Source: Glutinoglossum americanum
Taxonomy: Eukaryota > Ascomycota > Geoglossomycetes > Geoglossales > Geoglossaceae
NCBI GenBank assembly: GCA_020080175.1
Contig: JAGHQL010000193.1
Span: 1 to 47,901 of the forward strand
Direction of reading: 5' to 3'
DNA length: 47,901 bases
The notes below the pieces were generated by a model, which worked only from the letters and a program-made list of their open reading frames with translations, did no database searches and was not told the DNA's origin. Position 1 is the first letter of the stretch. Each line of letters begins with the position of its first letter. The translations under genes were made by a program, and so were the position numbers. This document shows positions 40,990-47,901 of the stretch, in pieces.

Positions 40990-41973
40990 TCAGAGCTCCT
41001 CCGCACCCATGACTTCCTGCTCCGTTGCCCAGGGCCCCTCAAACACAACTCCTCTCTCCATCATCGCCGCCCTCTCCGCTGCGAGCCCCTCGATCCATGC
41101 CGCAAGCCTAAATCCCGCCTTCGCCACCAACTCATCCACGATCGGCACCGCCCCGTCATAATACTCCCCTCCCAACTCCTCACCTTCCACATCATTCTTC
41201 AGCACATAACTACAAATATAGTCATTTGCCTCGTTGGCCCACTCAAGTGCGCAGTCCTCCGCCCGTGTAATATCCGTGCACTTAAGCCAGTCCTCACTAG
41301 TACCGACACTGATGAGCTGATCGGCCCAGGCGGAGGCGTGGCTTTTTTCGGCGGGAATTCCGGAGCCCTCGTTGTCACGGTGTTTGTCAGGAATGCGAGT
41401 ATCCCAGACTTTGTGGAGGTCGACTTCTTCTCCGTCGAAGAGGACGTGGATTCCGTTACCGCCTTTTTGGAGCTTCTCGGTGTGGAGCGGTTGGTGAATG
41501 TCGCCGATGAAGTGGAGAAGGAATTTTAGAGCTTCGTAGTGTTGTTTGGGGGGGAGGCTGGGGTCGTTGGCGCGGGTGGTCTGGTTGGCGGGGACAGGGC
41601 GTTAGGAAATATTGGCAAGGCACCGCCTCAGAAAACTCACCATATTTGTAATGGCACTAACTACGCACCCTGTCCTCGGTCTGCAATCCCGATTATATTC
41701 TACGTTACATCTCCTTGGCGGGTCATCGTTCGCATCGATGAAATGCCAATCAGAGGTAAATCTCCCTTCGCGCCTCCCCCTATATTCGTCAGCCCATAGC
41801 GAGGCTTTAGAGATGTCTTCGCTCCTAAGTAGCCGGGTGACATATGAGGCACCGGCAGGGGAGAGCTGCTTCTGGGCGAGGTAGGCGACAGTCCGGTGGC
41901 CGAGATGGCCCCAACAATTGCTGAGATGGACAAGGGTTGAGAAGAAGAGGAGCGTGCTTAGAAGGGTGTACAT
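40990..41973 (-). CDS. Secreted S1/P1-type zinc nuclease, two exons
   Basis: Exons 41973-41641 and 41580-40990, with a 60-nt GT-AG intron, give 307 residues. A signal peptide (MYTLLSTLLFFSTLVHLSNC) ends just before Trp21, which becomes the mature N-terminus and a zinc ligand as in nuclease P1. All other ligands of the three-zinc site are visible: His26 (WGHLGH), Asp62 (LWADEYR), His77 (DWHFID), and His134, Asp138 and His144 in HFIGDIHQPLH, plus His167 and Asp171 in LHKVWDT. Cysteines for the family disulphides are present (for example Cys89, Cys97). The enzyme is secreted and degrades single-stranded DNA/RNA and 3'-nucleotides, probably for phosphate and nucleoside scavenging. The longer ORF upstream of Met 41973 lacks a signal peptide, so this start is preferred. 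The gene looks intact. Confidence 0.93.
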
Positions 41974-43406
41974 GGTTATGCGTGTGTGCGGGGAATCTCG
42001 TTCTCTTCGTTTCTCCCCAGGTAAACATGGAGTAGTTACTCTGGTAAAAATATGGTTAGGCACTTGCTGTTTGGGAATAAAACGAACATGCGAACCTAGC
42101 TGCTTATATAGGCCCTTCCCTTCCCGCCTTTGCTGACTGATGGAACTCCCAGCTAGCCGCCTTTGTTGACACAATCGCTAATACCTAGCCCGCAACCAGC
42201 CAAGAAACGGCAAATCGAGCTGGAAGCGACACGCCGAGAAATGAGAGCGGAGGACGGAGTACACGTTTAACGAGCCCTTATAGCTATAGGTGCTTTTCTT
42301 TGTGGGGCTTGATGTCGCCAAGGAGTTCAAGGGGTTCCTGCCAAGTAGCATATGGCCTGGAGCGGCCTAATGCTTACCCGCTGGTTTCGCCAAGAACAGT
42401 CCCTCAGCTTCCGGATGGCGCAGATATAAAGACCTTTCTAGGCCCACGGAGACGCCTAAAGGAGCATAATCAAACGAGTAGAATTGGCTGTGTCGCAATG
42501 GACACCGCGCGGTCGCGGCCGCTGCCGTAGTGCAAATGTTTGTTAGCCAACTATTGGCCACGCTAATAATACGTGTTTCACTCAGGACTGGCTGTTTGCT
42601 CGTCCTGCTCTAATAAGGAAGTGCGGGAAGGAGATTATATCTACGCATCTCTCAGCCCTATATTACCATGATAGAGTGTGTTAGACAAGTGCCCGGGATT
42701 GGTGAGCCGATATCTATGCGTGTTCGCCTCACAGTATATGACAAGCTGGAGCCCGAATTCAGGGTTTGTGGGTACACGCGGTCCCTCTTCGGCCGCAGAC
42801 GTAATCTCCAAGCTCCCTGCCTGTATGCCCGTGGTGACACTGTCGTGATATTGGGCACGACAGGGGCTTTTAACTGGAGCTTATTCATCGCTCCGTCGGT
42901 CCCTGCCGCAACACCAACAGCCTAGAAAATACTCCCGATCCGGAAGCGAAAAAAACGGGTAGTGGGGGTCTTGATATTAGCGAAGCGACCTCACCGAATC
43001 TCTGTTGAGGCATCTGGCCTAGTACCGTAGTCACTCTCCATCAAAACATACCATCACAACATGAAAATCGTCCTCTAGACGGGCTCCATTTTAGCCTAAA
43101 CGTGGTCCTGGAGCCGTGGCCCTCTTTAGATATACTACGCTCGTCCGGGCAAATGCCTGTAATCTCAAGTCTCAAGTGCACTCTCCACTAGATCGTCACG
43201 AAGCTGCATTATGGCAATACACTGCAAATTCCAGCACTTTGAGCTTAGATCCTGGCCAGAAGGGTTGCAAACGGGGCTCTACAACCAACATGGCTAGGTC
43301 AAGGCCTAATCCGAATTTCAGGCAACGGATGTCGAACGCCTTGAAGAATATTTGTGCCATGCAAGGGTATAGAGGAATTGGGGGCTAGTCGCAACCTTGT
43401 TTCCAC
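41974..43406. other. Intergenic, no firm gene
   Basis: About 1.4 kb. The plus frame 42668-42925 (with LTVYDKLEPEFRVCGYTR) is continuous with about 20 upstream codons and somewhat protein-like, but it has no recognisable motif. Otherwise nothing is seen besides the promoter side of the S1/P1 nuclease gene. Confidence 0.4.
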
Positions 43407-43739
43407 ATGCATCTCCGCAAAGAGCCGGCGGTTTTGGGAGTGGTGAGAACAAGACGAGCGTCCAGTGGTCGAGACAACAGCAAGCAGAACGAGGCCATGC
43501 GGGCATACTATAATAATTACTCTTGGCTCGCGAAGATGACAAGGCAGAAGTCATGACGTATCGATGATTGGGAAGAGCATGAAAGCGGCGTTCAGCTGGA
43601 TTCCACCATATTCCTAAATGCATCGCTGTGGGAGGAAGCTATGAGTGGGAAGGCGTTAAAGATCGAGCACATGATTAGATACCAGCATTCCGCCAGCGAC
43701 ACTAGTGAAGAGGGAGTTTCTGCCATACCAGCTGTGTAG
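43407..43739 (+). pseudogene. Gene fragment with one in-frame stop
   Basis: From ATG 43407 a 110-codon frame reads MHLRKEPAVLGVVRTRRA, NEAMRAYYNNYSWLAKMTRQ, a TGA at 43554-43556, then RIDDWEEHESGVQLDSTIFL, NASLWEEAMSGKALKIEHMI, and ends VSAIPAV before TAG at 43737-43739. The composition is typical of a soluble acidic protein and the stop could come from CGA. The upstream context does not extend it. Family unknown; probably the 3' end of a broken gene. Confidence 0.4.
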
Positions 43740-43955
43740 GCACGCAGCACGGGTGACTCACACATATCACCAGCTTCGCTCAAGCCCGGTCGGGCATAAT
43801 TGACTGGGAATGACTCAACACATAGCTACAGCAACAGCAGGGCCAGCCTACTAGATCGTGGGCCAGCGTTCCGCGCGGTTATCCAATCCTCGGTCCCCCT
43901 GCCCCTCCAACAGGCCTCCAAACCCCATTCCCCCCAAAACCAATACCCTAACCCC
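43740..43955. other. Intergenic
   Basis: About 0.2 kb 3' flank of the HET-domain gene. No feature seen. Confidence 0.5.
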
Positions 43956-46640
43956 TCAGAAAATCAGCACCGCCACAGAATGCTCCATATCCTCCTGTGC
44001 CACCGGCCCGTACGGTTTCGCGTGCGCTCCACTCGCCCCCAACCCCGCCCTCTGCTTATCCGTCCTGATAAACGTCGCGACACCAACACGGTCGAATTCC
44101 ATCAGCTCCCTCGCCTTCCCCACCGGCTTCTCCTTCGCCTTGTCCTTCCCCTTCTCCTTTGAAGAGCCCCTAAAGAGCCGTGATAAGCCGGACCTTGACT
44201 TCTTAGTCTTCATCGCCTCGAGGGCGGCGTGGGGGTTTTCCATCATCGCGTCGAGAGCCGCATTTGGGGCGGTCTTTGGATCGAAGCTGGAACCGGTACC
44301 GGAGGGTAGGGGCGTAGTGTGGGTGCGGCGGCGAAGGATCAATGCCTGTGCGGAGTCGAGGAAGAGCGCATAGCAGGGGTATTGGGGTGGGCTGGCTAGG
44401 TCGAAAAACGCATTTCCATAAGAGATGCCCGTCGGGTGGGCGATGGCTACAAGCGGCTTTGCCGGGTTGAGCGGGAGTTTCGGATCCGGGCTATAACTCG
44501 GGGGCGCGGGCTTAATCTCAAAGAACGGGGCTTTCAATTCCAACCCCCCTCCTTCAACGGAGCCAAACGGGTCTCCTTTACCTTGAAACGGTGGCTCCGT
44601 CCAACACGCCCTTATCAGCGCCCTGACCCTCTGGAAATCCACCGGCACAAACCTAATCCTCCCATCGACGCTCGCCCAGGACCACGAAGGCGCGCGGTAG
44701 GGAGTCGGCCGTGTGATATCCGGACCAACGCGTTTACCTGTGGTGTACTCGAAACCCCCCGTTTGGGGTGAGCCGAGGCGGAGCGTTTCCTCGTGCGTGT
44801 GGGTACGCCAGCATATGTCTTCGAGGATGTGGCTCGCCCAGATGCCGGCGAAGTATCTATCGCCCGTTTTGGAGGCGACCATGCGGGCGAGGCCGGCAAG
44901 TGCAGTGAGTTTATCGCTAGGGACGGTGAGGCCGCGGTGGGAGTAGTTCTCTATATGCTTCAGCCAGCCGCCAGCCCAGCGGCCATAGGTCTCCGTATCC
45001 GTAACGGGATAGCCTTCGATGAGGGATAGACCGCCGGATTGGGGTACCCCGCATAGCTGGGGTGGTAGTTTCTCCGCTGTGGCAATAACGGCGATGTCGG
45101 AGCGGCTGGGGGAGATACGCACACCGTCTTCGCCATGGAAGCAGGAGTGGCATTCCCAATACATCTGATCAGTTGCGTAATGCAGGACACGGGAAGAGAG
45201 GATGCGCTCCTGCAGGGTCCACCCGCGGGTGCTGAGGTTTTGGAAACCGATGGGGTCGACGTACTCCCCGAATTCGCCGACAAGGTAGACTCGCGGATCG
45301 TTAGTCAGAGAAGAGGGGAGCCACTCCAACGAAACATGCAGCATCCCACCCGCTTCCTCCAAATCCAAAATCGCGACTGGTTTCTGGTGCAAGTACTCAT
45401 TCCCCCCACGTTCGTTCTGAAACACAAACGCCGACGTATTGCCCCCGCCCTCCCTCCTCAACGCAAACGCTTCGATCCCCTGATGCGACACCCCCAGCGC
45501 TTTCGCGTCTACAAAAACGCCGCTTTCCACTCCGCGTGAGGCGGACGCGGATATGGTGAGGTAGGAGTTGGCATATACGGCTGACATGCGTGCGGATTCG
45601 TGGACCCAGTCCGGGTGGAAGTCTTGGAGAATACAGACGGAGTCGATCCACAGGTATCGGACACCTAGGAAACGCGTTATGATTATGGCGTCTTGGAAGG
45701 TCTTGGGTAGAGCGGAGGGAGGGATGCCATTTTTCCTATCGGCGAGATTGCTAGTGGTGGTCGTGAATTTGCTGTGGGCTCCGCTGCCACCCCAGCAGTG
45801 ACTGAGCGCAGTGTAGTGGGCCCGCGCACCAGCGGGGGCTTCGAAGATAGTGATGGGGTGGTTGCCGCCGGGGGGTCCGAGGTCGAGGACGCGCGTAGGG
45901 AGAGTGGGAGGGTGGGGGGGGATACAGGTGTGCGTGTGGTTGCAGGATTGGAGCCAGCGGGCTATGCGGGAGAGAGCGAGGGAGGACCCGCTGTGGATTG
46001 TACGGAGACGGCCGGGGATGAGAGAGTTAAGTGGGGTGCCTGTGGAATGTGCGGATGTCTTTAATATTGTTGATATAAGGAGATGGGGTAGGAAATGTTA
46101 GTTACCATCATCGACTCGGATTCTCAGATACGTTCCCCTGTAGGAGACGGTCTTCTCGTCGTTACCCTCCCCTCTTTCCACCTCCGGTCCTCGCCCCAGC
46201 CGCACCCCCAACCCCAATAACTTCAGCTTCGACGGGTCTTTCTTGTCCTCCTCATCCAGCACCCACCAGTTTCCGAACAACCAGGGTTTTAACCCCCGGG
46301 CCTCCGCTTGGCGCAACAAGGAATACCTCATCTCTTCCTCATCACCATCGCCATCAATACTATCATCGTGATCATTCGTCCCCATGCTAAAATGCTGGAT
46401 GACTGATTTCCCGGATTGCAATGTCCCCAACGTGGTCTCGAACCCACCCGCTCCGCTAGGATCGCGAGTGCCCCTGAGAAGAGATTTGATAGCAGTGGCG
46501 ATCAGCGCGCAGAGGTTGCAGCTGCGGGAGGAGGAGAGGAGAGAGGAGAGCGAGGGGTGGTGCGGAAGGGCGGGGAGATGTTCGGAGGGGAGACGGGAGA
46601 AGGGGATGGAGAAGCAGATGGGACAGATGGAGAGGACCAT
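43956..46640 (-). CDS. HET-domain (heterokaryon incompatibility) protein, two exons
   Basis: Exons 46640-46106 and 46039-43956, with a 66-nt GT-AG intron, join in phase to 872 residues. The N-terminus has two Cys pairs (CPIC at 6-9, CNLC at 41-44), common in this class. The HET domain runs from about residue 254: YTALSHCWGG, then LPKTFQDAIIITRFLGVRYL, WIDSVCILQD, DWVHESARMSAVYANSYLT, and later LSTRGWTLQERILSSRVLHY, all hallmark motifs. The C-terminal part holds YRAPSWSWASVDG and a lysine/serine-rich tail with basic stretches (about 790-820). HET proteins trigger cell death or growth arrest on non-self fusion. No NACHT/STAND partner gene lies next to it. The acceptor at 46040 was chosen over an AG further upstream because only it keeps the frame. 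All of exon 2 is open, so the gene looks intact. Confidence 0.93.
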
Positions 46641-47901
46641 TGGGAAGTATTTGCTATCGGCCGTTTTGTCCGTTGGTGTGAAGTGGCCGGGTGTTTGTTA
46701 CATGGCTCGTCGTCAAAGTGGGAGCGCAGAACCTAAATCAATGCATGTCTGCTGCTTTAACAGCTTGGCGCAGGAGACCCTGCTAGTAAATAGGCTGGGC
46801 GGAGGCTTGGTATCTTGCAAAAGCGGCAGTGCGGGTTTTGTGCTTCCTCTGGCTTAGGGACGTTTTTGCTCTATGTCAATTTGAAAGGTCCCTGCGGTCC
46901 CTGCGGTCCCTGGTATACGGGGACGGGTGGACTTTCTTGGCGAGCGTGTGTAGAGAAAACGTCGTATATTAGACCGTATTCCGTGGAGACCTGCTTTTGG
47001 GAGGGCTCGAGTGGGTGGTTCTTCGGGCTGTCTCTCACCCCGCTCAATTGCTTGCTAGGATGGCTATCATTAAATTTCAGAAGTTACGCAGTTAGTCACT
47101 AGAGGGCTTAGAATGGTCAGCCTCCAAGCAGTCACACAATTCTTATAGTTCTGCTGTTTTATCGGTGGCTTGCATGAGCATCAGAATCGGGAAGATTAAT
47201 CCTCAATAGATAGCTAGGTGTCCTTAGTATTGCTACGGTTCCGTATCACGAAATGGTGGGGCTATTTTCTTTGTCCAAATAATTTTTTTCCCGACTGAGC
47301 CAACCCATTAGTAATAGTCTTGGCATGGGCAGACTCCACGGTGCTATACCCGGGAAAAGAAGCCTAAAGAATTGGATCTACCCCGAGTCCCCACTCGTAG
47401 GACTCCTATATGTTGGCTTGGAAGAGGAGAGAGGCATTGAACTCGTCTGGCGACTTTGCAGGTTCAAAGAGGAAAGTGTTGGAAGTAGCACTCATGGTGC
47501 GACACGGAACGCGGGCCGTGCCAAGGCATAGGGGCAGCGGAATTCTGGTGGCCCCTATTTGGGTGGCTGGGCTAAGCGACCCCAACACATATAGGGTGTA
47601 CGCCCACATCATGTAGTTAGACAAGGCGATTCATTATAGACTCAATTCCATATACACGAGGTTATACTACACTATTCTAACAGAAAGCACGTTATTCTCC
47701 CTGGCCTCCTTCCTGGCTGTGGCGTAGGTTAGCCACGCGGGGTGCGGAATAAGATAATTACCTCCACAATACCCCATAGAGGCCCTAACATCTAGAACAC
47801 GTCAACGCTGGTCTCCTTGTGTAGAACATCCATGGAGAAGTAGTTTTTATTGTAAACAGGCTATGGGGCACGAAGGGGGCATGTAGAATGGTTCAAATTG
47901 A
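46641..47901. other. Intergenic to window end
   Basis: Upstream flank of the HET gene and about 1 kb beyond. It contains a small 9-bp tandem repeat (GGTCCCTGC, three times, about 46886-46912) and overlapping motif-free frames. No gene is supportable. Confidence 0.45.

Noticed and set aside
41974-42174. Longer N-terminus for the S1/P1 nuclease (start at 42174)
   Set aside because: It would bury the signal peptide 67 residues inside, and the zinc-binding Trp must be the mature N-terminus.
42668-42925. 85-codon plus-strand ORF as a possible gene
   Set aside because: Somewhat protein-like but no motif, no homologue recalled and no supporting context. Mentioned only in the intergenic note.

Overview
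The window looks like nuclear DNA of a filamentous ascomycete (Pezizomycotina). The supported genes have short GT-AG introns (mostly 49-78 nt, one of 158 nt). The protein families fit this group: a HET-domain protein, a full-length WHITE-type ABC transporter, an EBP-type sterol isomerase, an S1/P1 nuclease, an FSH-family hydrolase, a C2H2 protein, and patatin-like and ankyrin-repeat remnants. Two Tc1/mariner transposons carry stop codons that mostly replace tryptophan codons (TGG to TGA or TAG). That is the footprint expected of repeat-induced point mutation (RIP). I cannot name the species.

Layout. 1-0.8 kb: nothing recognised. 0.83-1.66 kb (-): FSH-family serine hydrolase. 1.7-6.9 kb: gene-empty. 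6.9-8.4 kb (+): C2H2 protein whose upstream part is decayed. 9.9-11 kb: broken ankyrin-repeat gene. 13.3-17.5 kb (-): five-exon ABC transporter. 18.5-19.9 kb (-): secreted astacin protease with DUF4215-like cysteine repeats, interrupted by one in-frame TGA. 19.9-20.9 kb: divergent promoter region with three copies of a 57-bp repeat. 20.9-21.9 kb (+): EBP-family sterol isomerase in four exons. 23.0-24.1 kb (-): tail-anchored protein of unknown function. 24.7-25.2 kb (-): frameshifted NUDIX hydrolase. 25.4-28.4 kb: two Tc1/mariner elements in opposite orientation. 28.5-33.4 kb: mostly empty, with a diverged dispersed repeat and a 143-residue orphan gene. 33.4-34.9 kb (+): broken patatin-like phospholipase. 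38.5-39.3 kb: decayed gene of unnamed family, followed by an AT-rich 110-bp tandem repeat. 41.0-42.0 kb (-): intact S1/P1 nuclease. 43.4-43.7 kb: gene fragment. 44.0-46.6 kb (-): intact HET-domain protein.

The intact genes do not form an obvious pathway or biosynthetic cluster. They are housekeeping-type or stand-alone functions: lipid or sterol modification (EBP), transport (ABC), secreted hydrolases (S1/P1 nuclease, and the astacin if readable) and self/non-self recognition (HET). They sit among long empty stretches and at least six broken genes, so the window reads as an accessory or subtelomere-like compartment under mutational decay. I found no CRISPR array, rRNA or complete tRNA, and no recognisable retrovirus-like element.

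Exon joins were deduced by eye from reading-frame continuity and splice consensus. Family assignments come from motifs recognised in the translations. No database search was run.
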